From Lenzites betulinus (taxonomy: Eukaryota; Basidiomycota; Agaricomycetes; Polyporales; Polyporaceae): a DNA stretch of 64,000 bases. The DNA lies in the NCBI GenBank assembly GCA_022264855.1, contig JABYQU010000028.1, forward strand, positions 186,001 through 250,000, given 5' to 3'. A program made the translations under genes and the position numbers. The notes below the pieces were generated by a model, which worked only from the letters and a program-made list of their open reading frames with translations, was not told where the DNA came from and searched no databases. Positions 43,837 to 55,599 of this stretch are shown here, one piece after another (position 1 is the first letter of the stretch; every line of letters begins with the position of its first letter).

Positions 43837-46452
43837 GGACGTACTCGGGGCGGTGCGGGACGCAGTCATCACACACACTGTGTGCTCGACAGCTCGTCCT
43901 GCGTCGGGTATGTGTCGAACTTGGCTCGCAGTACCGACTGCATGCATATGACATGATGTTATCGCATATGCATCAACGGTGATCGTTTATTCTGGATACA
44001 CCAGACCCGTAGTCTACCGCTGTCTGCCTACGCTTCCTTCTCACTCCTCCCGCTTGCTCTGTTCTCATGGGGCTATTTCCTGAGTTGCCCATTATGCTCT
44101 CATGCCAGTACGCCATCTCTACGCTCCGGTTCAGCCCCTTCGCATGCTATGTACAAACAAACTCATGTTTTCGATATCCCATCATGTCTAGTGTTCGCTG
44201 CCACTCCGGTCTCTCGTCTATCGTCGCTTTCAAGTCCCCCTCACGTGTTTGTATCCACCTATGTATATCAAACAGAACACAGAGAATTTATCTCCCAGCA
44301 CTACTACAGAGCAGAACATCGCCGAATGGCTAAAACGCGAGTGTAACATCAGTCATCCCTATATAATACAGCATATCGAACTACTTGCTCTCCCCCGCAA
44401 GCAAACGATACCAAGTCTCGTATCCTCATGTGCCGCAGCCATCTATCACTGGTAGGCATACTTCTACGCCGATCCGTCCGTGCTTGTCTGCTTCTCAGCC
44501 GGAGGCGGCCACGGCTCCTCGCCCTTGCGGATCTTGCCTCCGTAATCCTTTGTCTCGGGCTGGATTCGGAGATGTGCAAGGTGAGTCGGAATGCATGTGC
44601 GAACATTCAATCGAGACCGACTTTATGCAGGACCTGAAATCGCATACGCACGCATCAGTGGACCCATCAGGCTTGTGTAGACATATATTAACACGTACCG
44701 TTCCGCGAATCTCCTGTTCACGGACGCAATAGTACGCTGTCTGTCAGACCGTTGAGGTTTCATGATAAATAACTAGTACATGCCTTCGCGTAACCTGGTG
44801 TTTAAAGTATAGTGAGTCAAACGAGACGCATGCTGAAAAACCAAAGAATACGCACCGACGACCTGTTGCTTAAACGACGGCGTGTTCGCATCCACCGCCA
44901 CATGCTTGACTCCGCCCGCGCCAGGCTGCGTCGCGGCTATAGTCGTAATCGTCCGAAATTCACGTCAATAACCATGCATCATGCATCTACGCATTGTTGC
45001 AACACCCTACGAAACGCACCTTGTTGCGTCGGCGTTGTGACCTGTGTCGGCGCGACGGTCTCCGTAGGCAGCGCCGGCTGGAACTCGGACGTGAAGTCGG
45101 TCGTCGGTCGCTGGCGGCCGGCGCCATCCTCGTTCTCGAGAGCGATGTTCGTCGTGGGGCGTTCGTGGGAGGGGGACATGGTAGGTGAATGAAAGGATGG
45201 GAGACGGCTTCGCGCAGGGTACTTATAGCATTAGTAGGTGGTTAGTGGTGCAGGTACGATCTGACGTCATCTACGAACCTCCCCGCCACCAGCGCAGTGT
45301 CAATGAGGCGCCCATGCTTAAGCTTCGGTGGAAGAGTAAGTACATCGTCAATGTCTTCTGCGATATACGCGCGATGGACTAGAGAAACGATGCCAACTGT
45401 CACTCAGCAGAAAAAACGTACCTTCGTTGGCTACAGTGGATTAGTCGGTGGCAAGGAACCTTGCATCAACGTTAACGTACGCAAAACGAATGCCACTCCA
45501 GAAAGCCGCAGATATATCCTACATGCTTGACAAGACGTGGCGGGAGGCATCCACGGCCGAATGTCAAAGCCTCCGCATTTATCTCCAATTGCAAGAGATG
45601 CGCGGGGGATCGCGGAAGACAGGGATAGGTCGCGCCCGGGCGAGCGGAATGCAAGTCTGTGGTGGAAGAAATGGTTCGAGAGCATGATATGAGGATGGTG
45701 CTCACTGGAAATCCTCGGACGATGGACGATCTGTCCGTCCGTGTGCGGAACAACGATGTGGTCAGATATCACAGCGAGGATCGTTCGAGTATAATGGGAC
45801 GCTCACCTGTGTGGACCCCGCGGAATCGTACAAATTGCAGCCGTGAGCGGGTAGCACGGAGTCTCGCAGCGGGAAGGTCTACAGATAGTTAGCGATACGC
45901 CGATGCATGCTCGCGCTGCCTTTCGGACAAATCCGCCTCCGCAAACTTGCTTGGGCATTGAGCGACTACACCCGCGCTGTGCGCCACAACGCCATCAAGT
46001 TGCACTCCATTGCAAGACGGAAGACGGCATGCGTCCTAGCACATGAGCACACGGGCACATGGGAACAAGTATGATAGAAGGAGAGCATGAGGACGGGTCT
46101 CCGCACAGACGACCGACACAGAGCAGGACGGGCGGCATACACGAGGAGTATAGGGGAAATGCGAGGTGGGGGTTTAACATAAGGCTGTACACAGCAAGGG
46201 GGACAATCCACATGATGGTGTCCGTGTGATGAGATGGTACAGGTGCGATGCGTGGAATGGTGGGAGCGAGAGGGGGCTCCGGGCCGGTTTAAGCAAGGAG
46301 ACGAGCGAGGAGGTAAGCAAGCAGCGATGTACAACGAACAGCAAGGTGGCAGATGCGGGCATGGACAAGAGGCGACGAGGGACGAGGATAGGCGGATACG
46401 ACACATGACACCAGGAAGAGACCAAGAATGAAATGGAGGGGATGGTTGAAAG
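43837..46452. other. No intact gene
   Basis: 43.84-44.33 kb matches the downstream part of the duplicated block at 60.6-61.1 kb. Beyond that, frames are short. One frame on minus (44979-45179) begins with a Ser/Thr/Pro-rich peptide ('MSPSHERPTTNIALENEDG') and may be a first exon, but I cannot find its continuation. Confidence 0.4.
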
Positions 46453-47938
46453 TTACGGGGAGGAGTTTGGGCTAAGGACGGCCAAGCTCTTCCTCCGGAA
46501 TATCTTCGTCAGGTCCTTCGCTTTGGTCACCCATCCCGCAGCCGATAATCTCCGTTCCTGCGTCGTGGTAGCTGCGCCCGTGCCGGTCGCTGCTCCTAAG
46601 CTTTCCCCCGCGGAGCTGGGCATGCTGATGGTAGACCGACGTGACCGTGGGGCCTCGACTTGCGCATACACGAACGTCGTCCCGTGGGGTGTCCTTGGCG
46701 CGTCCGCCTCCGCTGCGGCAGCCTCCTCCGCGTGCTCCGCTTCCGTCGTCGCCTCCTCGACGGAGACTCCGATGAGTAGTCCGCTCGGAGTCGCAAGGAT
46801 ATCGCGCGAGCGCGTCCGTGACTTCGAGAGTCGCCGCGCGATGATCCCTCCCATGGCCTTGCCGATGCTGACGCGACCAGCGATCTTCTCCATCTGCGTG
46901 ACTTGTTCCTCGTCTCGCGGGTCTGTCTCGCCGGGTTCCTCCTGTGAGGAGGCGAACGAGTCCGCGCTGCCCGCGTACTTCTGCGCCTGGTAGAACGCGC
47001 CCGTTTTCCCCGCGTTGATGATGATGGAGTTCGTGCGCGAGGGAAGCGCGCTTATTGTTTCTGTCGTTGGCGCGACAGACTCCGTGGCCTGTGAAGCAAG
47101 CGAGTTAGGGCCGCTCACAATATATTTGAAGCAGAGGGAGGAAAGGGAAGGTCAGGTACCATTGATGTCGCTGCCCCAATAAACCGCCTGTCCGAACATT
47201 AACGGCAGGCGTACACACGCGCGTCATATGTGTCCGTGGGTATGGCAAGACCCGTCCAATCGTACCAGTATGTGCTGCATTAACCATCTCCCGCCAGATA
47301 CGGGTTCCACATAGCAGTCGGACCAGAGCGATGGCAGACAATAGGCTATGCCCATCAATAGCGGTCCCCGTGAAGGATACGCAAACTCGGCGTATGTGGC
47401 ATACAGAGGACGCACATGCACAGGGTTGTGCCTGAATGACACGCGCGTATTCCGGAGCTGATAACTCCATCCGAACGCGCACGTCCATTCGAACATCACG
47501 TTGCCGGGATGCCGGCATAGCGAAGAGCGGTGGAAGGTAGTGCGGAGGCGTGCAAGAGGGTGCCGAGAAGGAGATACGCAAAAATGGCACACACCTGGCC
47601 GAATCGCGAGACGGATATGCTTCCTCGTCTCCTGTCTCGCGTCGCGTCTCGTACGACGGTGACTGCGGCGGGTGCGGCTGGCGGAACCGTTTGTGGCGGA
47701 GGTGGTGGGGTCAAGGACGCGTCTCCGTGTGCTGGCAGCGCGGTCTGTTCTCGTGCTCGACGCTCGGTTTCTTCCTCTACCTTTTGGAATATCTGGGGGG
47801 TTACACGTATCGTGAGTAGGAGTGTACTTGTGTGGACGACGCGGCGCGCCATACCTGCTCGATGAAGTCGGTGCGGGGGTCGGGGACGCACATGGGCGCG
47901 GAGCTGTCGATGGGCTCTGGTGTTGAGGGTGATGACAT
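46453..47938 (-). CDS. Conserved-looking basidiomycete protein of unknown function, about 305 residues
   Basis: Three exons with agreeing phases: 47938-47855, 47792-47595, 47088-46453. The N-terminal part has 'DPRTDFIEQIFQKVEEETER', a short coiled coil, then a Pro-rich linker and 'RRRGSISVSRFGQ'. The last exon contains 'NAGKTGAFYQAQKYAGSADS', 'QVTQMEKIAGRVSIGKAMGG', 'LLIGVSVEEAT' and a basic 'WVTKAKDLTKIFRRKSLAVL' near the end. No catalytic motif or membrane helix. The second intron is 506 bases, about ten times the usual length here; it may hide a small exon or an inserted element. The order of motifs resembles uncharacterised Agaricomycete proteins as I recall them; no function is proposed. 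Confidence 0.65.
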
Positions 47939-48696
47939 GGCGTCGGCGTGGGCGGTGGTGGTCGGGGAGAGAAGAGGACGGGGAGGGGATGGAGGAAGGG
48001 CGTGAGAGGGGAAGGAGTTATAAGCGGCTGATGGGTGTTCTGGAAGCGGGCGAAGCATCCATCACCTTGGACTTCCAAGAGAAGGCCGAATTGAGGGCGC
48101 AAACATCCTCACATATTCGTCCGTCCTCGCCGTCCATCACAGCACGCCCTGCCTTCCCTTGTACTCCTCTGGGATATGCGCGGGGGACACAGGTACGGTG
48201 CGCTGCTGTGATCACAGCCAACAAAATCAAGATGCGTATGATGCCTGCTGAGTGACCCTGATGCAAGCCATCTTTGTCCGGCGCGAACACCGAAGTCCAC
48301 GCTTCACAACTTCGCAACTCAAGCAGCTGCGAATGTTCGGCATTCGTTGGCAGAAGGGACTCGCGAGTCGCGCGAGAGAGAAAGCGTTAATTCCGTGCGC
48401 GGGAGAAGCCTAAAGCCAATCTACTCTGACTTTCCAAATGGAGAAAATATGGGGTTCCAGCGGGAAGGCCCAGGCTGCTCGCCCTTCACGCGCGCCCCGC
48501 ATCAGAACTTCCACGCGATCCGGGAGAACCCGCGCGTCCTCCTCGTCGTTCCCGTCCTCACGCTCGTCGCGTCCCGCGACGTCCAGACCCCTGCAGCCTC
48601 TTCGCGCCCGTACTAGCGGCCCCGCGACGGCCCCGAGTCCGCTCCCACCAGCGACGTCGTTCCCCGCCGCGTCCTCCCTCTGCCAGTGTCACGGCC
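47939..48696. other. Intergenic between divergent genes
   Basis: The upstream part may be the 5' leader or promoter of both flanking genes. GC-rich, coding-like sequence at 48.48-48.62 kb might be an upstream exon of the gene at 48697, but I cannot make the phases agree. Confidence 0.4.
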
Positions 48697-49143
48697 ATGG
48701 CGGTCCTGCCGTACCTCCCGCACCTGCTCTACTCGACCGCGCTCACCTCGCTCGCGATGCACCACCTCTTCCAGCGCAAGGCGCTCGAGGCCGACCGCGC
48801 GCACGTCGCCGCCCAGCTCTCCATCCTCGACGACCTCCGCGTGCGCCTCGGCGCGGGCGAGCGCATCCCCGAGCGCGAGTTCGGCCGACTGTGGCGCCTC
48901 GCGCAGAGCCACGATGTGTGGCGCGCGAGGGCGGCGGGCGCGTCCGGGGCGGGCGAGGCCGAGGAGAGCGAGATCGGGTGGAAGGAGGTGTTGTTTGGGA
49001 AGCGGTTCGACTCGGCGAAGTCGGACGAGTGGGACAGGAAGGATCTCGAGCGCGGTGCGTACGTTTCGTTCACAGCCGCGCACAAGCACTGACTTTGTGA
49101 CTGCTGTACAGCCCGCAAGGAAGTGGAGGAAACGAGCTCATGA
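48697..49143 (+). CDS. Small protein with N-terminal hydrophobic segment, unknown function
   Basis: Exon 1 runs 48697-49054 and exon 2 49112-49143; the 57-base GT-AG intron restores the C-terminus 'LERARKEVEETSS'. The ATG sits in a good context (GGCCATGG). The first 20 residues ('AVLPYLPHLLYSTALTSLA') are hydrophobic and could be a membrane anchor or organelle-targeting segment. Next comes a helical region 'ALEADRAHVAAQLSILDDLR' followed by 'GERIPEREFGRLWRLA', and a charged C-terminal half. At about 130 residues this resembles small fungal mitochondrial or ER membrane proteins; that is inference from layout only. Codon use is strongly GC3-biased. Confidence 0.6.
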
Positions 49144-50443
49144 CGTCGTAGCCCGGTGCAAACGATGTGAATCTGGATCCTAACATGACCTGATTCTTTG
49201 CCACTCGCTCGCAAGACGAATCTATGCAAATCAGTTAGCAGCTCCTCGCTCGAAACCCGAGCATAGCGCCAAGTTTCCGAAGATCATATGCGGCTCTTCC
49301 CGACATGGAGAAGAGTTCGTGGGTGAGGCTGGGGCTTGCCTGTCTACGAGGTTCAATAACCTTGACGAGGCGATCTTCCCGCGTGTCGCAGTGATTTTGC
49401 CCCGTCCATATTGGTGAGCCCCGCATATCCTCGACTATTGGCCAGCACAAACGTGTTTAACATGTGCACCAGCAGTAGAGACAGCATATGCGCACCTGGC
49501 ACAGATCATTTGCTTAGGCTATATGCTTCCTATCCGTCTACATCTATTATTCTTGAAAACGTCCCAATTCGCAGCCTTGCAGGTTGCGCCCAAAACTTGG
49601 TACTTAGTGTGCAAACTGTAGGTCCACTACTCTCGGGCACCTCGGCTACCACGACTCGGGCACTCCGACGGCTTCTGGACCACAGCCGGCAAACCGCCAG
49701 TGCTTCGAGCGCATGCACCCAAATCCCCTCGATCAGACGCGTTCATCCCGTCATGGTCAGCGGGCGAGGGACCGCGACGCTACCAGTGCGTTACCCAGCG
49801 AGAGGCGCTTCACAGCCAGCCCAGAGGCGGCTGCTGAGGCCCGAGAATTCAGCTGCGCTGTGCCAACGGACGCAGCGCGTACCCAGGGTGAAAACACCAC
49901 CAAGCGTCATCCGGGTGAGTGTGCACTGGCATGGGCTCGGCGTGCGCTGCCATCCCCGAACTTGAAGCTCAACGATAAGGCAGACGCCCAGTTTTCGGTC
50001 TGACACAGACCTAGCTCTACATGAATGATCCACACGTCCATCGCAACTCACAGTGTTATATCATCCAGCCCCATGCACATACGAAAAACTCAGGAGGAAG
50101 GTCGTTCGGTGGGCTACTCAAGCACACATTGCACATATCCCTCACGGGCGTTCGGGCACATAACGGGCATCGCGCTCAAGTACCCTGTCGTCCTCCTGCG
50201 CGGGTGGTTCTACGGGCATGATCGATATCCGCGAATGTAAGAGTCAAGCAGCCGTGGCCACCTAGGGCCAACGAGCAGACGAACGCGCATGCGCAAGACG
50301 CGTGGTCTCGTGCGGAACGGGGATAAATCTGCGACTCGGACGAATATACATGTGGATCCAGTGGTATAGTACAATTACAAGACATGGCTGCAAGATACTC
50401 TATGGAGGTAATTTTGTGAAGTAGAATGTCCGAAGAAGTGGTA
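49144..50443. other. No supported gene
   Basis: Frames up to 184 codons on plus (49411-49965) lack domains, splice signals and the GC3 bias of the neighbouring genes. I see nothing specific. Confidence 0.45.
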
Positions 50444-50640
50444 CTAGTAAGCGGAAGACAGATTAGAAAAAGCGGGAGATTCAGACGTGTCGCATGTGTC
50501 ATAAGACCAGGAGTATCCGGACCACGACTCGTCCGTATTTTCTCCGTAGATATCGTGCATGGCGAAAGGCTCTTGGTGGCCTGGGGTCTGGAGGTACCCG
50601 TACGTAGGGTCAGCGACCCCTACCGCGGGAGCCGCGCGTC

Positions 50641-50648
50641 GTTCAACC
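50641..50648 (+). repeat. Left 8-base target-site duplication
   Basis: GTTCAACC immediately before the terminal inverted repeat; the identical octamer is at 54795-54802. Confidence 0.92.
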
Positions 50649-50843
50649 ATTTGAGGTTAATGTCCCACCGCGTTTGCTCGGCATTTTAAACTCCGCTGTG
50701 GCGCGTCGATATTCAGAACTTTATTGTGTCGGCCCGACGGGCGCTTAACGCGCGTACCCCGCGCGAGCCGTCGCGCACCCCGCGCACCCGCGCACGACGT
50801 CGCGAACGCGCGCGCGCGCACCGCCGTTGTTTGTTTATGCATC
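50649..50843 (+). repeat. Left terminal inverted repeat of the MULE
   Basis: Matches the reverse complement of 54601-54794 with a handful of differences (for example one base near 50686 and a shorter CG run on one side). Confidence 0.9.
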
Positions 50844-50958
50844 CGATCAATCGAACATGTGCTCCTTGAACGATCAATCGATCACCAGCCACAGGTGTGC
50901 GCACATGAATACATATTGACAAACATGCTCGGTGGCGGAAAACATCGTAAAATAATTA

Positions 50959-53900
50959 CTACTCTCGTTCGCGGTAGCGGTAGCCAATTACGTTGCTCGG
51001 TCGAGGATGGACATTGGTCCGAGGCATTGTGCGGCGGGATTCGAGATGTTCAACATCATGCACCCATTTCACAGTGCTGCGTAGACGGGTTTTCGCATCT
51101 TGTATGCCCTGAGTGTCCATTTGATGACGTCGCTCTTGAAAAAGGACCAGAGTTCGTTTGAGGAGCATGATTGTGTCTTCGGCACTGATGACCTCGAGAT
51201 CGGGCATCGGCTGGGCATCATGAGCACATACCCACCGGATTGCGCCCCGGAGGCTACCCCGAATCGCCGATCGAAGGAAACGCGGCTCCGGGTTCTTGGC
51301 CTGCTCGGTGATGATCGTGATGGCTTCCTGTAGAGCACACTCAATAGCATCAGAATCTATATCTTCTTCATCCTCGAGCTAGTAGAAAGGCAAAAAGTAT
51401 TAGTATATTTGTGAGGTTGTATGTAAGCGCACATACCTCATACTCGCTGCCGTCCTCTGTGCGCGTGCGCGGGATGCCGTCGCGCCCTGTATGCGGGGCT
51501 TTGTCAGGGGAGGACAAGATCTAAGGAAGCAATATTAAATGATATTTACAACCGCAGACTAGAGCACTAACGTACTGGGGACGAGCCTCGCCTGCAATCC
51601 ATGCCTGGGATGTCCACATCGGGGTCGGAATCGTCCACGTTGCTGGGTGTCATGTATCGGGTGGGCCGTACGATGATTGCCGAGTGCTTGCTACGCATTC
51701 GCTCAGTCCAGGAATGATCGCGCATTGTTTCAGGAGGTGGCGCGATCTTCCCGTCGATGGGGACGGTGTAAAATGGCTGTATGTGATAGCGCACAGCCGT
51801 TGGCCACCAGTCCGCGTGGAGAGCTCCGACTGCCTGAACGAGATGCTTGCACAACAAGTTTGCGTGGTATTTTTGGGATCCACAGTCGCAGGTCCAGCGC
51901 GTGATATCGGTGATGTAAGCGCCGTGAAGCGGAACCTTGAGGAGGCGCTCCCATGCACGCTTGAGCGCCCGTTGCGCATTGGAGCATTGCGCCGCTCGGC
52001 TGGAACGGGAATGGGTGAGAATCTCGCCTAGCGTGATCCGATACGGCGGGATGGCCTTGGTGATGAGGGCGTAAAGAGCGAGATCAATCGGAGGGCGGTT
52101 GTACATGTGGAGGACAAGGCGCTTGAGGTTACGCCAAAGCGACTCGACGATCATTGTTGTGCGCTTGCGCGGGATGCTGCTGTCATATGCAGAATGTGCC
52201 CAGAGCTTCCAACGAGGGCGGGAGTACCAAGAATTCCAGAGATATGCCCAGACCTCAGCCAGATTATTAGACTTACAATGCCGGTACATCTCCCCGACGG
52301 CGTCCCGATAGATATCCTCGGCAGATCTCGATTCTCCATGGCGCTCGGGCAGCAAAGAGTGTTGGCAAGCATGCTTAGTAAAGAGCCGGAGGAGAGGGAG
52401 GCGATGTGAGACAGGGCAGAATTGGTAGCTTGGTGCCCGAGACTGTGGGCCTTCCTCTGATGGCAGTGGAACGTTGTGGCTATTTCTGATATTGTTACCG
52501 TCCCGATTAATTAAGTCAAGCTCGTGACGGTAGTCTTCGGCATCATCGAGCGCTGATGCGTCTGAATCGAAACCTTCGCATTCATCGTCTTCCAAAGACT
52601 CCCCACAGACAGCGCGTCGAGCCCAGGATGTCTCGGTGTCGCTTTCCTCGTCTCCAGAGCTATCGGCGGGACGAGGGAAAGCAGGGAGTGCAGACGGGCG
52701 GGCAGTGTCTGTTTCTTCGAAGTCAGATGGGCCTTCGGCACTGTCTGGGCCGGTACGGAGTGCCTGCGCAATGGCAGCTGGCGTGAGAATGATGTTAGGT
52801 AATGCCGCTGTAAGCACGGGCGGGTGTCCATCAACGAGCAAGCGTATACGTGGCAGCGGGCGCTCAGGCGGGGGTGCGACCTGAATTAATGGCATAATGA
52901 GCGGCAAGCAATAATATAACAATATATGATAGACATACTGGGTGTGACCCGGCCGCAGCGCTTTGGGCAGCAGGTATGAAGTTGACATCTATATATGGAA
53001 AGTCGCGCTGAGCAGCGGACACATCATACGGGGCTGGAGTTTCTTTGTTCTTGCAAAGGCGTTGCTTCAGAGCGCGAACGGCGTGCCAGTAACAAAGTTG
53101 ATGTTTTGCATCGGGCCAGATCACATCCATGGCATTGATCTCCGACCAGTCCTTGTCAGTGAGTGTGAACTCGGGATCAACCCCGAGATCACGGAGTCCA
53201 CCTAGGAACTGTTCCAATACGGCCTGCTTGGCACCCGATGCGGCGTCTTTTGTGGTCTTGATGAACATGAACACCAGGGGAATTCCGGAACCCTCGGCAT
53301 CAGCAACGGCCGAGAACAGCTCGAAATTCCCGCCATTAGTATTCCCTAAGAAAGATCATGAGTGCATATACTCCATTTAGTACATTTCTCCTTACAAGTG
53401 GAATCCATTGCTAATTCTTGAGTGTGTTCGGCCCATCCCTCCACGAAATCGGTGACATAGAATGCGAGCACTTCAGTCCCGGGCTCTGGAATGACATTCA
53501 GGGACTTGACATGGTATTCTTCGCCCTTTTCTGCGATCATTTTGCGTGCAGACTCCAGCGGGTTAGGTGCGAGCCTCCATTCGTCCCGGGTGACAATCTG
53601 CCAGTAGTAGTAGACAGCTTTTGATCGAAAGGGGAGCTTGATCTGTTGTGCGGTGCTCTTAGCGCCTTCTGCGCAAGTGATGTGCTGCCAGATCTATGAG
53701 GAAGATAAATAAAGTTTCAAATATTCACGGAAGCAATTACGTACCTGCCCGGGGGTTTGCGTGCGACCGTGTTGCCGGATATAGTCCTTCCACTTCTCCG
53801 GAAGCTCTATCTCCAAAAACGGCTGGTGTCCTACCGCGTGCTTCACAGATACGCGCATCACATTCGAGTCGGCGCTCGCGTTGATATGCAACCATCCAGA

Positions 53901-54502
53901 ACACGCGAAACGCTCCATCCGGCGTGAGTCCCGTCCTTTCTCTCCTTTGGCAACCTTTGGCTTGTGCTCCCGATCCTCTGACTGTGCACAGCTGTACGAT
54001 ATGGCTTGATCCCCGGTGCGCTTCCGTGTAACCGTTTTCTCTCGGCTGGTGGAACAATTAATTATGTGAGCTGATATTGTCCTAACGCCATCTAATCAGG
54101 CACCACTCACCTCCAATGCAGCATTTGCACTTCCCCCACGGCCCGAGCAACCTTATCCGCACGCGCCTGTAGTGAATCACCCCCCTTTGGGGCAATAACT
54201 TCGATGTTCACGCGCGCGCGGATCGTATACGGCGCCTCATGGTCTGCAACCGCCTCGAGGAAGTCCTCCGCAGTCATGTCGCCTAGATCTGTGCCGCCAA
54301 TCTCGGCCCTTTCCCCCTCCACCCTGCTTTCCTCCTGCTCCTTCCGCTTGCGCTCGGCACGCCTTCCTTCGCACTGGTCTACACAAGGGCCACACATGGC
54401 AGCGGGCTCCCCCTTCTTTCCAGCGGCACTGTTCTTGACGCGCGGCCGGAAAGCTGCGACAGGTTTCTCGGCATGACAATTGCTGCAGGCTTTTGTTGCC
54501 AT
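50959..54502 (-). CDS. MULE transposase, with one apparent frameshift
   Basis: Exon 1 (54502-54111) starts with a Cys-rich finger ('KACSNCHAEKPVAAF', then 'CGPCVDQCEG') and an Arg/Glu helix. Later exons give 'MERFACSGWLHINASAD', 'ELAMDST' joined to 'NTNGGNFELFSAVADAEGSG' (first catalytic Asp), 'FTLTDKDWSEINAM' with 'PDAKHQLCYWHAVRALKQR' (second Asp and the HxxCxWH-type motif), 'MIVESLWRNLKRLVLHMYNR' (region of the catalytic Glu), and 'WTCDCGSQKYHANLLCKHLV', a SWIM zinc finger. The last exon ends near 50959. Introns are 45-70 bases. In exon 2 the frame shifts once near 53930, inside a CCC run (GGG on minus): 'CAQSEDREHKPKVAKGER' is in one frame and 'DSRRMERF' in the next. The gene may therefore be dead, or the base may be an error. 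Confidence 0.85.
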
Positions 54503-54600
54503 TCGACCGAGGAGGTGTGTAATTTATGTTTGCATTGACAACTCTCTCTCAGTCTCTCTTTGCGGTGAAGCCACGTGCTGTATTGATCGGACGATAGAGC

Positions 54601-54794
54601 AGATACATAAACAAACAACGGCGGTGCGCGCGCGCGTTCGCGACGTCGTGCGCGGGTGCGCGGGGTGCGCGACGGCTCGCGCGGGGTGCGTGCGTTAAGC
54701 GCCCGTCGGGCCGACACAATAAAGTTCTGAATATTGACGCGCCACAGCGGAGTTTACAATGCCGAGCAAACGCGGTGGGACATTAACCTCAAAT
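54601..54794 (-). repeat. Right terminal inverted repeat of the MULE
   Basis: Reverse-complement partner of 50649-50843; ends CCTCAAAT followed by the target duplication. Confidence 0.9.
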
Positions 54795-54802
54795 GTTCAA
54801 CC
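54795..54802 (+). repeat. Right 8-base target-site duplication
   Basis: GTTCAACC, identical to 50641-50648. Confidence 0.92.
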
Positions 54803-55599
54803 GGGCGATTCTGGTGATCGACGCGAACGGACGGAAATGGCACCTACACCGCCACAACGTGCAGGAGTCAGACTCACCATCCCATACAAAGTCACGAAAA
54901 CAAAGAACACTTGGTCACTTACTAGACTGTGCGGGCTGTCCGAGGCCACAGATTCGCGCGCTCGCAGCGCGAGCCAGACCTCGCACATACAACCTGGAGA
55001 GAGCCCCATCGCATCCGCCGATTGCATGATCCGTTGCATGTCGGGATTCGCGTCCGCGCGGAGTTGCGCGACGATCGCGGGGTGTTCGTACAGGAGCCTG
55101 CCGCACACGCGGGCAACCTCGTCGGCGTCGATTTCGGTGCTGTCCACCGGGGGAGGAGCAGTCGCGTGTGCGTCGTCCTCGAGCTCCATAGCACATGGAA
55201 CGCGCAGCCTGTGATCGGGGGCGTTCTGGGGGCTGGCACTGGAGGGTTCGACGGCCGGCGAGGAAGGATAGACGGGTGGTTGGTCTAGCATGCGCAGTCG
55301 ACGGCGCTGGGATGTGAGGTAGTTCGAATGGTCTTTGCGGGAGTACCACTCGAGACCGGGCATCCTAGCGACCTCGTGGAGGAATTTTTCGTATATGGGT
55401 TTGGGTGGAAGTGTGTTGTTCGCGAACATCGCTGTAAACGACCAGGTGCATCAATGTCCAGTTCGATCGACGTTCAAACTGTATGGGATGGTGGGCTCAC
55501 CGGCTCGGCGAGCTTTCCATTCGTGTGGCAATGAGTTCCGCATATATCGCGACAGAGAACCGTCCAGATCAGTACGATGGAGCAGCGCGTTCGTAGGGC

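Larger units (their letters stand above)
50649..54794 (-). mobile_element. Mutator-like (MULE) DNA transposon, 4146 bases
   Basis: Terminal inverted repeats of about 195 bases (50649-50843 and about 54601-54794) start ATTTGAGGTTAATG and are nearly identical, with a GC-rich inner part containing CG runs. A perfect 8-base target duplication, GTTCAACC, flanks the element. The interior holds one multi-exon transposase gene on minus. Long terminal repeats, 8-9 base duplications and a MULE-domain transposase with a SWIM finger together identify the superfamily. Near-identical ends and target duplications argue for recent insertion. Confidence 0.93.
50444..55543 (-). pseudogene. Host gene split by a Mutator-like transposon
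   Basis: Right of the transposon, on minus: exon 55543-55501 (ends 'LPHEWKARRA'), exon 55431-54923 ('KPIYEKFLHEVARMPGLEWY', 'LTSQRRRLRMLD', 'EIDADEVARVCGRLL'), then an intron and an exon starting at 54843 that runs into the transposon. Left of the transposon the frame continues from 50640 to a stop at 50444 ('DPTYGYLQTPGHQEPFAMHD', 'SYDTCDTSESPAFSNLSS'). With one copy of the 8-base target duplication counted, the two halves are in phase, so the insertion is what breaks the gene. The 'YSRKDHSNYLTSQRRR' stretch may be a helical DNA-binding segment, but I do not recognise the family. The frame upstream of 55543 is open to about 55.6 kb; the true start is unresolved. Confidence 0.65.

Noticed and set aside
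48438..49100. 220-codon plus frame overlapping the small gene at 48697
   Set aside because: Arg/Pro-rich shadow frame; the 48697 frame has a good ATG context and a matching second exon.
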